Source: an uncultured Ruminococcus sp. (lineage in GTDB: Bacteria; Bacillota; Clostridia; Oscillospirales; Acutalibacteraceae). From it: 41,006 nucleotides of DNA. The stretch covers positions 1 through 41,006 of the forward strand of contig CADCCP010000011.1 in the NCBI GenBank assembly GCA_902800005.1, read 5' to 3'. Positions within the stretch are counted from its first letter, which is position 1, and the number at the start of each line of letters is the position of its first letter. Both the position numbers and the translations under genes were made by a program. This document shows positions 24,917 through 34,311 of this stretch, piece after piece. The notes below the pieces were generated by a model that was given only the letters and a program-made list of their open reading frames with translations, did not search any database and was not told where the DNA came from.

Positions 24917-24952
24917 ATGCACCGAAAATAAAAAATTCGGTGCATTTTTTAT
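24917..24952 (+). terminator. Intrinsic terminator of prfB
   Basis: ATGCACCGAA (24917-24926) pairs with TTCGGTGCAT (24936-24945), followed by TTTTTATTT. Confidence 0.92.
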
Positions 24953-25011
24953 TTGTACAAAAAAATGCACATGATATATGATATAATACATCTGAAACGG
25001 AGTGTGAAAAT

Positions 25012-25716
25012 ATGATTTATGTAATGTCCGATATTCACGGCGAATATGATAAATTCATTGAACTGCTTAAAAAGATAAATTTCAATGACAGCGATACTCT
25101 CTATATTCTCGGAGATATTTTCGACAGAGGAAAGCACCCTATTAAAATCATTCTCAAAATCATGACCATGCCGAATGTTATTTGCATAGTCGGAAATCAT
25201 GAATTGATGGGAATGAGATGTCTGCCGTTTCTCATGGGAGAGATAACGGACGAGTCCATTGAAAAACTTGATGAAAAAATACTCAATGACATTCTCACAT
25301 GGCAGTACAGCGGATTTAGCTCTACAATAAAAGAGTTTGCAGAACTCGATGTCGAAACTCAACAGGCTGTCATTGACTACATAGGCGAATTTCTCACTTA
25401 TGAACAGCTTAAACTGAACGGTCAAAAATATCTCCTCGTTCATGCGGGATTAAGAAACTTTTCACCCGACAGACCACTTGAAGATTATTACATAGACGAA
25501 CTTGTCTGGGAAAGACCCGACTACAATAAGCCGTATTTTGACGATATTATCACCATCACAGGTCACACTCCTACACAGATCATTCATGGAAACACAAATC
25601 CCGGTTTTATTTTCCGCAAAAACAATCATATCGATATAGACTGCGGAGTATGTTTTGAAGGCGGCAGACTTGCCGCTTTATGCCTTGATACCAATGAGGA
25701 GTTCTATTCCTCATAA
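25012..25716 (+). CDS. Calcineurin-like Ser/Thr phosphatase family metallophosphoesterase
   Basis: A 234-residue metallophosphoesterase. All family boxes are visible: DIHG (D7, H9), GDIFDRG, GNHE and the later LLVHAGLR and TGHTP segments, as in PPP-type bacterial protein phosphatases and ApaH-like dinucleoside tetraphosphatases. A TATAAT at 24982-24987 lies upstream, without a good -35 at normal spacing. addB follows after 20 bases, so it may lead the addBA transcript. Whether the substrate is a phosphoprotein or a nucleotide cannot be decided from sequence. Confidence 0.9.
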   Translation: MIYVMSDIHGEYDKFIELLKKINFNDSDTLYILGDIFDRGKHPIKIILKIMTMPNVICIVGNHELMGMRCLPFLMGEITDESIEKLDEKILNDILTWQYSGFSSTIKEFAELDVETQQAVIDYIGEFLTYEQLKLNGQKYLLVHAGLRNFSPDRPLEDYYIDELVWERPDYNKPYFDDIITITGHTPTQIIHGNTNPGFIFRKNNHIDIDCGVCFEGGRLAALCLDTNEEFYSS

Positions 25717-25736
25717 TATTTAATGGAGGTTTTTAA

Positions 25737-28700
25737 ATGATACAGTTTTTCTGCGGGAGGAACGGCTCCGGCAAAACTAATAAAATTTATGAAGCTGTCG
25801 GCTCTGAAAGCAATTTGGACAATGTTATCCTTCTTGTCCCCGACCAAAGCTCTTTCATAAACGAAAAAAGGATACTCGATCAATTCGGTGCAGAAAAGGC
25901 TTCTCATATAAGAGTATTCGGCTTTGAAAGACTCTATGAATACCTTTCCGAAAAGTATAATCAAGTTTCAAAGCAAAGGATAGATGACGGTGCAAAAACG
26001 GTTTTAATGAGCATAGCCGCCGAGCAGGTCTCCGATAAACTCGATCTGTATGCAAAAAAGGCATCAAAAGCTGATTTTGCAGAACTTATGGTCAGTGCCG
26101 TAAATGAATACAAACTCTGTGCAATATCACCCGAAGCCCTCATGCAAACGGCTGAAAAAATTACAGATCAAAATCTCAAACAAAAACTCAAGGAAAGTGC
26201 CTTGATATATTCAGCTTATGATGTGATAGTCAATGAGGCTTATTCCGATCCGAGTGATGACATGATAAAGCTCTATGAGATCATTTGCACAACAGACTTT
26301 TTCATAAATAAGCGTGTCTATATAGACTCCTTCAACAGCTTTTCCGGACAGGAACTCAAAATCGTTGAAAAGATCATTGAACAGGCTGATTATGTCGGTG
26401 TGGCTTTGGGAATGTCTGCCGAACCTGACGAAAACGGCGAAAACTCCATATTCAGAGAACCTTTTATCACCATGAACAAGTTATCTGCTTTTGCCGATGA
26501 CAACGATATTAAAATTCTTTCTCCCGTTCTGCTCAAAGAACAAAAAAGATTTGCAAGTCCGTCTCTGGAAGCACTCGAAGAATCTTTTTTCAGGTTTGAC
26601 GGTGACACTTATTATTGTGATGACAATGCCGTACAGCTTTATGAAGCCGACAACGAATATGACGAGATACAGCAGACTGCAAGAAATATATGCAAACTCG
26701 TAAGAGAACACGGCTATTCTTATAATGACATTACCGTGATATGCCGTGATCCCGATATTTACAGACACATCATTGAATCGGAATTTCCCAAATATAATAT
26801 TCCCTTTTTTCTCTCAGAAAAAAAGCCCCTTGAAGACCATGCTTTGATAAGACTTATCCTTTCTGCATTTGATGTCATACACTCATCTTTTGCAACCGAA
26901 AATATCCTGACTTTCCTCAAGACAGGCTTTTCAAATCTCTCTCCCGAAGAGGTCTGCATACTGGAGAATTATGTTTATATGTGGGACATAAGGGGCAAAA
27001 GATGGAAGTCTGAATTTACCATGAATCCCAACGGAAACTCCATGACCGAAAATGAGGAGACCATGCAGGCTCTTGCCATTATAGAAGAACTCAGAAAAAA
27101 AACTGTATCTCCCCTTATGAAGTTTGCATCTGCCCTTAAAAATGCACAGAACGGCTGTGAGCTTTCCGCTGCGGTATATGATCTTCTCTTGTCCGTCAAT
27201 GCAGAAGAAAAACTCCAAGAAATAGCCGGCTGGTTCTTGTCACACGGCGATACTAACTCTTATGAAACAGAAATTCGTGTATGGAATATCGCAATGGACA
27301 TTCTCGACAAAATGTATGATATATTCAAAAACAGGTCTGTTGACAGCAGACGTTATCTTGAACTGCTAAAGCTGATGATAAGCAAAAGCCCTGTTTCCGA
27401 CATTCCCGAAACTCTCGATCAGGTGACAGTGGGTATTGCAGGCAATCTAATATCCGAAAATCCCAAAGCCGTCTTTATCATCGGTGCGGCAGACGGTGTA
27501 TTTCCTGCTGTACCGAAGCCGTCAGGACTTTTCAGCGACAGCGAGCGTTCAGAACTAATATCACTTGAACTGCCCCTGCACTACGGTGTATTTGACAAGT
27601 CCATGCTTGAAAAATACATAGTCTATTCTTCAATATCCCTGCCGTCGGAAAGGCTTTTTGTAAGCTGTCATACTTCCAACTCCAAGGGCGATAAATTCAA
27701 GCCCTCCGTCATCTTCACCGAAATACAGTCCATCATCGAAAACATCAGTGTCATTACAAAATCCTCTCTTTCCCCCCAAGACATTTATTTCACTCCGAAA
27801 CAGAGTTTTGAAGAGTGTGCTTCACACTGGAATGACCATACGGATATATCAGACACCCTGAAGAACTTTTTCAGAGATACAGACGGCTTCAAAGATGTCT
27901 GCACCTCCATAGACAAAGCTGTTAAAGATGAACCCTATAAGATCGAAAACAAAACTATTGCAAAAAATCTCTTTGGAAAACATATCAGACTTTCCGCTTC
28001 ACAGGCTGAGGTTTATTACAGTTGTCCCTTTGAGTATTTTTGCAGATACGGACTTAATGTATATCCGAGAAAACGTGCCGTCATGGATTCTCGTATGTAC
28101 GGCAGTGTCGTTCATTACGTTCTTGAAAATCTCCTCAAAGAAGAAAGTTTCCAAAATATAAAATCCTTTGATGAAAAACAGCTTTCGGATGTCGTCAAAA
28201 AACATATAGAAAATTACATTCGTGCCATCGGCGGAAAAGATGACCGTCTTGAAAGATTCATGATGCAGTTCAGGATAATGGAAAGAAATCTTGTCATCGT
28301 CCTCAAAAGACTTATTGCAGAGTTCAATGTATGCAAATTTATACCTGAGAGTTTTGAACTCAATATCGGCGGTGCCGATCAGGATATACCTGCCTATACC
28401 CTTCAGCTTCCCACAGGAGAAACTATCTCCGTCACAGGTAAGATAGACCGTGTTGACACCTATGTCAAGGACAATGAAAAATATATCCGTATCATCGACT
28501 ACAAGACAGGTCAGAAAAATTTCAAACTGTCCGATGTATACTACGGACTTAATATGCAAATGCTCCTTTACCTTTCCGCCATCGAGAAAAACGGTGCGGA
28601 TATGTTCTCGGAAAAAAAATATTCCCTTGCTCCCGCAGGCATCCTCTATATGCCTTCAACACCTAACTCTGCTTCAAGAACATTCAACTCCCAAAACGAA

Positions 28701-29093
28701 AAGCAGGAAAATGCCAAAGAACAACAGAAAAACTTTAAAATGAGCGGTCTGCTCATCAAGGATAAGGAAGTCCTGTCCGCTATGGAGGACAAAATAAAAG
28801 GTATTTACATTCCTGCCACAGACGATATTGACAAATGTAAAAATCTTGTCACCCTCTCCGAATACGGCAATATCTTCCAATACATCGATAAAAAATTCAC
28901 GGCAATGGCTCAGTCGCTCTTTGACGGCGATATTCAGAGAAATCCCGTTAAAAAATCATCTTTTGATGCGTGTGAATACTGCGACTACAAAACTGTATGC
29001 GGATATGAAAAGGGTAAAAAATCCAACAGCTTCAAGGATGTCAACAACGATGATATTCTCAAACAGATAGAGGAGGAACTGAAAAATGTCTGA
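25737..29093 (+). CDS. addB: ATP-dependent helicase/nuclease AddB
   Basis: A 1118-residue AddB subunit of the AddAB enzyme, which processes double-strand breaks for RecA loading, functionally like RecBCD. The N-terminal P-loop is GRNGSGKT (residues 7-14). The C-terminal nuclease has RIIDYKTG, and the iron-sulfur cluster cysteines are one upstream in YYSCPFEYFC and three at the end in CEYCDYKTVC. The length is normal for Firmicutes AddB. Its stop overlaps the addA start by eight bases, consistent with equal production of both subunits. Confidence 0.95.
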   Translation: MIQFFCGRNGSGKTNKIYEAVGSESNLDNVILLVPDQSSFINEKRILDQFGAEKASHIRVFGFERLYEYLSEKYNQVSKQRIDDGAKTVLMSIAAEQVSDKLDLYAKKASKADFAELMVSAVNEYKLCAISPEALMQTAEKITDQNLKQKLKESALIYSAYDVIVNEAYSDPSDDMIKLYEIICTTDFFINKRVYIDSFNSFSGQELKIVEKIIEQADYVGVALGMSAEPDENGENSIFREPFITMNKLSAFADDNDIKILSPVLLKEQKRFASPSLEALEESFFRFDGDTYYCDDNAVQLYEADNEYDEIQQTARNICKLVREHGYSYNDITVICRDPDIYRHIIESEFPKYNIPFFLSEKKPLEDHALIRLILSAFDVIHSSFATENILTFLKTGFSNLSPEEVCILENYVYMWDIRGKRWKSEFTMNPNGNSMTENEETMQALAIIEELRKKTVSPLMKFASALKNAQNGCELSAAVYDLLLSVNAEEKLQEIAGWFLSHGDTNSYETEIRVWNIAMDILDKMYDIFKNRSVDSRRYLELLKLMISKSPVSDIPETLDQVTVGIAGNLISENPKAVFIIGAADGVFPAVPKPSGLFSDSERSELISLELPLHYGVFDKSMLEKYIVYSSISLPSERLFVSCHTSNSKGDKFKPSVIFTEIQSIIENISVITKSSLSPQDIYFTPKQSFEECASHWNDHTDISDTLKNFFRDTDGFKDVCTSIDKAVKDEPYKIENKTIAKNLFGKHIRLSASQAEVYYSCPFEYFCRYGLNVYPRKRAVMDSRMYGSVVHYVLENLLKEESFQNIKSFDEKQLSDVVKKHIENYIRAIGGKDDRLERFMMQFRIMERNLVIVLKRLIAEFNVCKFIPESFELNIGGADQDIPAYTLQLPTGETISVTGKIDRVDTYVKDNEKYIRIIDYKTGQKNFKLSDVYYGLNMQMLLYLSAIEKNGADMFSEKKYSLAPAGILYMPSTPNSASRTFNSQNEKQENAKEQQKNFKMSGLLIKDKEVLSAMEDKIKGIYIPATDDIDKCKNLVTLSEYGNIFQYIDKKFTAMAQSLFDGDIQRNPVKKSSFDACEYCDYKTVCGYEKGKKSNSFKDVNNDDILKQIEEELKNV

Positions 29094-32000
29094 AATGAAC
29101 TTCACTCCCGCACAGCAGGATGCTATAAATGCTGTCGGCGGCTCTGTTATCGTGTCCGCTGCGGCAGGCTCCGGCAAAACAAGGGTACTTGTACAAAGAG
29201 TGATACAAATGCTTACCCGTACAGAAAACCCCATTCCAGCAGACAGGCTTCTCATCGTGACTTTCACAAATGCCGCTGCCGATGAAATGAAAAAAAGGAT
29301 AAGCTCCGAGATAGACAGGCTTATCAGGGAACAGCCTCACAACAGCTTTCTGCACCGTCAGCAGATCCTTCTCATGAATGCCGACATATGCACCATCCAC
29401 AGCTTCTGCAGCAGACTGCTCAAAGAAAATTTCTTCTCCCTTGACATCGCTCAGGATTTCCGTATCGCTCAGGATACAGAACTTGCCGTTCTCAAATACC
29501 GCATAATGTCCGATATGATCGAACAGAAATATACCGAAAATTCCGACAGCTTTGCTCTGCTCAGTTCCATATTCTCAAGCAGCAAGAACGACAACAAATT
29601 GGAAAGTACCCTGCTTGATATTTACAAGAAGTGTGCAGCACATCCCGACATGGATAAGTGGATAGACCATGCTTCCCGATTCTATGATCCCTCCGTACCG
29701 CTTGAAGAAACACTCTTTGCAAAGATAGCTTACCAGACACTCGAAACATCTATTAAATATTTCCGCATGATGCTCGATACGGCAGAACAGATAATTTCCG
29801 ACAATTCCCTCGCTTTCTGTACGGGAAAGGAAACCAGCGGTGAAAACAAATACAATGAACTTGATTCCTTCGTCCGCAAACTTGAAAGCCTTGCAGTAAA
29901 AAGAGTATGGAATGATATTTCCGCCCATATCTCCTCATTCCAAAAAATAAAATATCTCCCCCCAAGAAGCAAAAAAAATCCTGTTTCCCATGAGGAACTC
30001 CGAACTCTTAAAATATGTTTCAACAGCATTGATGATGAAATCAAAAACAAACTCCTGCCCCTGTTCGGCATCACTCAGGAAATATATCTGAACGATACTC
30101 AGCAAGTATATCCTGCGGTACAGTGTATGTGCGATATTATCAAGGAATTTTCCGTGAAATTCTCCGAAAAGAAAAAAGAAAAAGGTATCCTTGATTTTTC
30201 CGACCTTGAACACCTCGCTCTCAACCTTCTCAAAGAGCCGTCTTCAGATAAAAAGACCGAGCTTGCAGAAAGCATTTCACAAAAATATGATGCTGTTATG
30301 ATAGACGAATTTCAGGATACCAATGAGATACAAGACCTCATTTTCAGATACATCTCAAAAAATGAAAAAAATATTTTTGTTGTCGGAGACGTTAAACAAA
30401 GCATTTATCGCTTCAGAGAGGCAATGCCTGAGATATTCAAAGCTAAAAGGAAAACTTCCGTTTTATATAACAGAGATTCCCCCGAATTTCCCGCCTGTAT
30501 AATTCTCGACAGGAATTTCAGAAGCCGTGAAAATATCATTGACAGCGTTAATTTTGTTTTTGGTGCTGTCATGTCGGAATATGTCGGTGAGATAACCTAT
30601 GATGACAGCGAAAAGCTCTCATTCGGTGCCTCCTATCCCCCGTCAGACCGCTCCGAAACAGAAATACATCTGCTTGACACGGGCAGCGAAAACTCAGATA
30701 AAAACGAGTATGAAAAAGAAGCAGCATATATTGCCCAAACCATCAAAGACATGATAAAAAGCGGTTTTCAGGTTGCCGAAAACGGTGAGATGCGTCCTGT
30801 CGGATACAGTGATTTCTGTATACTCATGCGTGTCATAAAGTCACATTCTCAGGAATATGCCGATACGATGAATTCTCTTGGCGTTCCCACCTATATCAAA
30901 CAGCCGTATGATCTGTTTGACTGCTATGAAGTCAACATCGTGCTTGCATTTCTGAAAGCCGTTGACAACAGATTGCTGGATATTCCCATGTTGGCATTGC
31001 TTCTGTCTCCTGTATTCGGATTTTCTCCCGACGATCTGTCATTTCTCAGATCATCTTTTATTCCCGAACACCTCTATCAAAAAATACTTCTGTGTTCGGA
31101 AATGACCGATACCGATGACGAATATCTCCTTTCACTCAAAAACAAGTGTATCCGCTTTTTGAATGACATGGAATATTTCAGGACACTTTCCGTCACTTCA
31201 AGTATAAGCGAGCTTGCCGAAGCCTTCTTTGAAAAAACCAATTTTCTCTCTGTCATGAACGCCATGTCCAACGGTTCTGCCAGACTCAAAAATGTCAGAA
31301 AATTCATGAGCTTCATCAGAGAATACGAAGGCAATTCAAAAGGAGGTCTGACTGATTTTGTACGTCACACGGACTGCCTTGAACAAAGTGATACAAGTCT
31401 CCCTGCAAGCGATGCAGAGCCTGAAAATGCCGTCAAGATCATAAGTATACACCATTCAAAAGGTCTTGAATTTCCGATCTGCATAATGGCAGGAATGAAT
31501 ATTGAAGGAAATAATATCCCCCCTGATGTATACTGTCATAAAAAACTCGGTTTCGGCATGAAAATGGCTGAAACTTCAACTATGTTCAAGTACAACACCC
31601 TTCAGAGAAATGTAATAAAACAGCAAAATGATCTTGAAGAACTCAGTGAAGCTATGCGTATTTTATACGTTGCCATGACGAGAGCAAAAGAAAAACTTAT
31701 TGCTGTGATCTCAGTGTCTCCTACAAAAACAAAAAGCTTCAAAGACAAGCTCGCAGAAATTGCAGCACTTGTAAAGATCAGTGACGGCAGGATAGATGAA
31801 CATTGTGTATCAACTGCCAAAACTCTCGGAAACTGGATATTGATGTGTGCATTTGCCCATCCCGATATGTCACAACTCCGTGAAGATGCAGGGGCTGAAG
31901 ATATTATCCCTATCCCTACGACATCTCATTGGAAATATGTCCGCTCCTCTTTCAGCGAAGGCGACACCAATGAAAACAGCATTGACGAACACACCGAAAA

Positions 32001-32676
32001 CACTGTTAATGAAAATTTTCTTGCCCTGCTCAAAGAACGCTTCTCTCAGACATACAAGTATCAGTCAAGGATCAATGTGCCTTCAAAGGTCTCTGCCTCT
32101 GTCCTTGCACACAATCAAAGTGAAAGCCATGAGATCGTAACTTCAAAACCGTCTTTTGCAGTGGGCAGCAAACTCACAAGTGCCGAAAAAGGTACTGCTG
32201 TGCATACATTCCTGCAATATGCCGACTTCTCGAAACTTGCCGTCAGTCCCCTTGAAGAAAAACAACACCTGCTAAATATAGGCAGGCTCTCTCAGGAACA
32301 GTTCTCCGCCATCAGCAAAGCCGACATTGAACGCTTTATACAAAGTCAGACTTATAGATCTATAACATCTGCCGAGCGTGTCGAAAGGGAATACCGTTTT
32401 ACTGTCAACATCTCTGCAAGCGAGATAGGCGAGCCTTTTGAAAACTGCAATGAACAAGTCATTCTTCAAGGTGCTATGGACTGCATTGCCATCAACTCGG
32501 ACGGTATCATCATCATTGACTACAAGACCGATCATGTCAAAGATATGCTCACTCTCAAAGACCGCTATAAAAAACAACTTGATCTCTACAAAAATGCCGC
32601 TGAACAGATATTTTCTATCCCCGTCAAAAAGTGCATGATATACTCAACAAAACTCGGTCAGGAAATTGAAGTGTAA
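29086..32676 (+). CDS. addA: ATP-dependent helicase/nuclease AddA
   Basis: A 1196-residue UvrD-type helicase with a C-terminal RecB-like nuclease. Walker A is SAAAGSGKT (residues 24-32), Walker B is MIDEFQDTN, motif IV-V segments include DRNFRSRENI and HHSKGLEFP, helicase motif VI is LYVAMTRAKEKL, and the nuclease motif is IIIDYKTDH near the C-terminus. It partners with AddB encoded just upstream. Chi sites for this organism are unknown. Confidence 0.96.
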   Translation: MSEMNFTPAQQDAINAVGGSVIVSAAAGSGKTRVLVQRVIQMLTRTENPIPADRLLIVTFTNAAADEMKKRISSEIDRLIREQPHNSFLHRQQILLMNADICTIHSFCSRLLKENFFSLDIAQDFRIAQDTELAVLKYRIMSDMIEQKYTENSDSFALLSSIFSSSKNDNKLESTLLDIYKKCAAHPDMDKWIDHASRFYDPSVPLEETLFAKIAYQTLETSIKYFRMMLDTAEQIISDNSLAFCTGKETSGENKYNELDSFVRKLESLAVKRVWNDISAHISSFQKIKYLPPRSKKNPVSHEELRTLKICFNSIDDEIKNKLLPLFGITQEIYLNDTQQVYPAVQCMCDIIKEFSVKFSEKKKEKGILDFSDLEHLALNLLKEPSSDKKTELAESISQKYDAVMIDEFQDTNEIQDLIFRYISKNEKNIFVVGDVKQSIYRFREAMPEIFKAKRKTSVLYNRDSPEFPACIILDRNFRSRENIIDSVNFVFGAVMSEYVGEITYDDSEKLSFGASYPPSDRSETEIHLLDTGSENSDKNEYEKEAAYIAQTIKDMIKSGFQVAENGEMRPVGYSDFCILMRVIKSHSQEYADTMNSLGVPTYIKQPYDLFDCYEVNIVLAFLKAVDNRLLDIPMLALLLSPVFGFSPDDLSFLRSSFIPEHLYQKILLCSEMTDTDDEYLLSLKNKCIRFLNDMEYFRTLSVTSSISELAEAFFEKTNFLSVMNAMSNGSARLKNVRKFMSFIREYEGNSKGGLTDFVRHTDCLEQSDTSLPASDAEPENAVKIISIHHSKGLEFPICIMAGMNIEGNNIPPDVYCHKKLGFGMKMAETSTMFKYNTLQRNVIKQQNDLEELSEAMRILYVAMTRAKEKLIAVISVSPTKTKSFKDKLAEIAALVKISDGRIDEHCVSTAKTLGNWILMCAFAHPDMSQLREDAGAEDIIPIPTTSHWKYVRSSFSEGDTNENSIDEHTENTVNENFLALLKERFSQTYKYQSRINVPSKVSASVLAHNQSESHEIVTSKPSFAVGSKLTSAEKGTAVHTFLQYADFSKLAVSPLEEKQHLLNIGRLSQEQFSAISKADIERFIQSQTYRSITSAERVEREYRFTVNISASEIGEPFENCNEQVILQGAMDCIAINSDGIIIIDYKTDHVKDMLTLKDRYKKQLDLYKNAAEQIFSIPVKKCMIYSTKLGQEIEV

Positions 32677-32681
32677 TTACA

Positions 32682-32740
32682 ACGGGGGAAAATTTTTTGA
32701 AAAAAGTTTTCCCCCGAACCCCCTTTCAAAAACTTTTAAT
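32682..32740. repeat. GGGGGAAAA hairpin, likely dispersed intergenic repeat
   Basis: GGGGGAAAA (32684-32692) and TTTTCCCCC (32708-32716) form a perfect 9-base-pair stem. GAACCCCCTTTCAAAAACTTTT follows. Very similar sequence (GTTTTCCCCCAAACCCCCTTTCAAAAACTTT) is familiar to me as a repeated intergenic element in several Firmicutes genomes, but copy number here cannot be tested. It may also attenuate addA transcription, although the U-tract is weak. Confidence 0.7.
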
Positions 32741-32812
32741 TTTTATCGAAAAATTCAATATTCTAATTTCATGCTGTCCGTCATACCTATTGTAAAAAAG
32801 GAGTTGGACAGC

Positions 32813-33364
32813 ATGGACTTTTTTTCGGCTATTTTATTAGGCTCGGCTCTCGCTATGGACGCTGCTGCCGTTTCTGCCGTGTGCGGCATGGATCAAAAAC
32901 AAAATTTCTTCCCCTCTGCACTTATTACAGCCTTTACATTCGCACTATTTCAGACAGCCATGCCTATACTGGGCTGGAGTGTCGGCAAACTCGGAAACAA
33001 TTTCATATCTCAATTTGAAAATATCTTTGCATTTGCCGTTCTTCTCTTTTTAGGCATAAAAATGCTCTTCGATGCCAAAAAGCAGGATAAACCCACTATC
33101 TCAAACTTCAAATCTCTCTTTATCCTCGCAATCGCTACAAGCATTGACGCTCTTACAGCCGGTATTACTTTACCCGTCACTGTCAATGCCCTTTCCGTGT
33201 CACACATATTTACAACGGTCTTGATCATAGGTATGATAACTTTTATTTTCTCAATTTCGGGCTGTCTTATCGGACGAACATTTCACCGTGCAAATCCAAA
33301 GTTTGCCGGCTTTACGGGCGGTTTTATGCTTATTCTTATCGCTTTCAAAACACTTTTCTTTTAA
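32813..33364 (+). CDS. mntP: Manganese efflux pump MntP-like
   Basis: A 183-residue six-segment membrane protein with two related halves, each with the diagnostic acidic membrane motif: LAMDAAAVS in the first segment and ATSIDALTAG in the fourth. This matches the MntP (DUF204) Mn2+ exporters. The start is ATG 32813, with AAAGGAG about 10 bases upstream; the longer open frame upstream has no membrane or family features and overlaps the hairpin repeat. No yybP-ykoY-type manganese riboswitch is evident in the 136-base leader. Confidence 0.88.
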   Translation: MDFFSAILLGSALAMDAAAVSAVCGMDQKQNFFPSALITAFTFALFQTAMPILGWSVGKLGNNFISQFENIFAFAVLLFLGIKMLFDAKKQDKPTISNFKSLFILAIATSIDALTAGITLPVTVNALSVSHIFTTVLIIGMITFIFSISGCLIGRTFHRANPKFAGFTGGFMLILIAFKTLFF

Positions 33365-33373
33365 CACTTTTCA

Positions 33374-33401
33374 CACTCCTGTATATTATGATACAGGGGT
33401 G
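33374..33401 (+). promoter_or_regulatory. Hairpin overlapping the yunB ribosome binding site
   Basis: CACTCCTGTAT (33374-33384) pairs with ATACAGGGGTG (33391-33401), with one G-U pair, around ATTATG. The AGGGG ribosome site for the ATG at 33408 lies within the 3' arm and TTTT follows. It may end mntP transcription and/or hide the yunB start. Confidence 0.65.
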
Positions 33402-33407
33402 TTTTCA

Positions 33408-34040
33408 ATGACCGTAAAACGATACCGCAAAAGAAACCGTTTCCCGAAATTTCCTTTCATACTTATCCTCATAGTGACCGCTTTTTTTATATTCCTCGAA
33501 ATTCGTGTAAGACCTGTTTTAAACGGATTTGCGGAAGTTAATGCAAGATCTCTTGCCGTTTCCGCCATTAACAAGAGTGTCACCGAAATACTTGAAGAAA
33601 ATGAGATCACTTGTGAAGACCTTGAAAATATCTCCTATTCCAATTCACGCATTACTGCTATAAACTCCAATACCGTCAATGTCAATAAATTGAAGAGTTC
33701 CATAACTCTCAGAATACAGAAAAATCTCTCCGATATAAAAAATAGAGAAATACACATTCCCATAGGCTCTCTTATCGGCGGTGAACTCATGCACGGCAGA
33801 GGATTCACTATTCCCGTTAATATCTCCATGTCGGGAAATGTCAATACAGATTTCATCAGCTCATTTGAACATGGCGGTATCAATCAGACTGTCCATACAC
33901 TTTCTGTCAAGGTATCCGCTGATGTGACCGTCAGACTTCCAAACGGCTATACAAATACCAGCGTTGAAACGACCGTTCTTATAGGAGAAACTGTCATTAT
34001 AGGCGAAGTTCCGTCAGGTATACTTTATTCTGCAAAATAA
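33408..34040 (+). CDS. yunB: YunB-like sporulation protein
   Basis: A 210-residue protein with one N-terminal membrane segment (residues ~15-34, PFILILIVTAFFIFLEI) and an extracytoplasmic domain. The pattern VNARSLAVSAINKSV, then NKLKSSITLRIQKNL, HIPIGSLIGGELMHGRG and TVLIGETVIIGEVP is that of YunB, a forespore-expressed protein needed for efficient sporulation in Bacillus. The start is chosen at ATG 33408. It suggests the organism is, or descends from, a spore-former. A sporulation sigma promoter was looked for but not confidently found. Confidence 0.88.
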   Translation: MTVKRYRKRNRFPKFPFILILIVTAFFIFLEIRVRPVLNGFAEVNARSLAVSAINKSVTEILEENEITCEDLENISYSNSRITAINSNTVNVNKLKSSITLRIQKNLSDIKNREIHIPIGSLIGGELMHGRGFTIPVNISMSGNVNTDFISSFEHGGINQTVHTLSVKVSADVTVRLPNGYTNTSVETTVLIGETVIIGEVPSGILYSAK

Positions 34041-34065
34041 TTCCCTAAATTTTTTCAAAAAACTA

Positions 34066-34094
34066 TTGACATTTTTAAATCAATGTTATATAAT
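34066..34094 (+). promoter_or_regulatory. Promoter of tRNA-Gly
   Basis: TTGACA (34066-34071), a 17-base spacer and TATAAT (34089-34094), 23 bases before the tRNA. Confidence 0.88.
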
Positions 34095-34116
34095 AACAAC
34101 TGTCGCTGAAAGAAAT

Positions 34117-34189
34117 GCGGATGTAGCTCATCTGGTAGAGCGCAACCTTGCCAAGGTTGAGGTAGCGAGTTCGAGCCTCGTCATCCGCT
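34117..34189 (+). tRNA. tRNA-Gly (anticodon GCC)
   Basis: A 73-base cloverleaf. The acceptor arm GCGGATG (34117-34123) pairs with CATCCGC (34182-34188), with discriminator T. The anticodon stem CAACC/GGTTG holds loop TTGCCAA with anticodon GCC (34150-34152). The T loop is GTTCGAGCC. The 3' CCA is not encoded. It has its own promoter and terminator. Confidence 0.98.
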
Positions 34190-34195
34190 TTATAC

Positions 34196-34226
34196 AAGGA
34201 ACGTCTTCTCACGTTCCTTTTTTTCT
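34196..34226 (+). terminator. Terminator of tRNA-Gly
   Basis: AAGGAACGT (34196-34204) pairs perfectly with ACGTTCCTT (34211-34219), followed by a T run. Confidence 0.92.
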
Positions 34227-34239
34227 GCAAATTTTTTTA

Positions 34240-34268
34240 TTGAAATTATCATAACTTTGTTGTATAAT
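34240..34268 (+). promoter_or_regulatory. Promoter of murC
   Basis: TTGAAA (34240-34245), a 17-base spacer and TATAAT (34263-34268). Confidence 0.82.
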
Positions 34269-34311
34269 ATCCGTATTGCATTTTATTTATTTTTGATTGG
34301 AAGTGCTTTTT

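Noticed and set aside
32677-32812. yybP-ykoY manganese riboswitch before mntP
   Set aside because: The leader is short and holds only the GGGGGAAAA repeat hairpin; the conserved riboswitch loop sequences are not seen.
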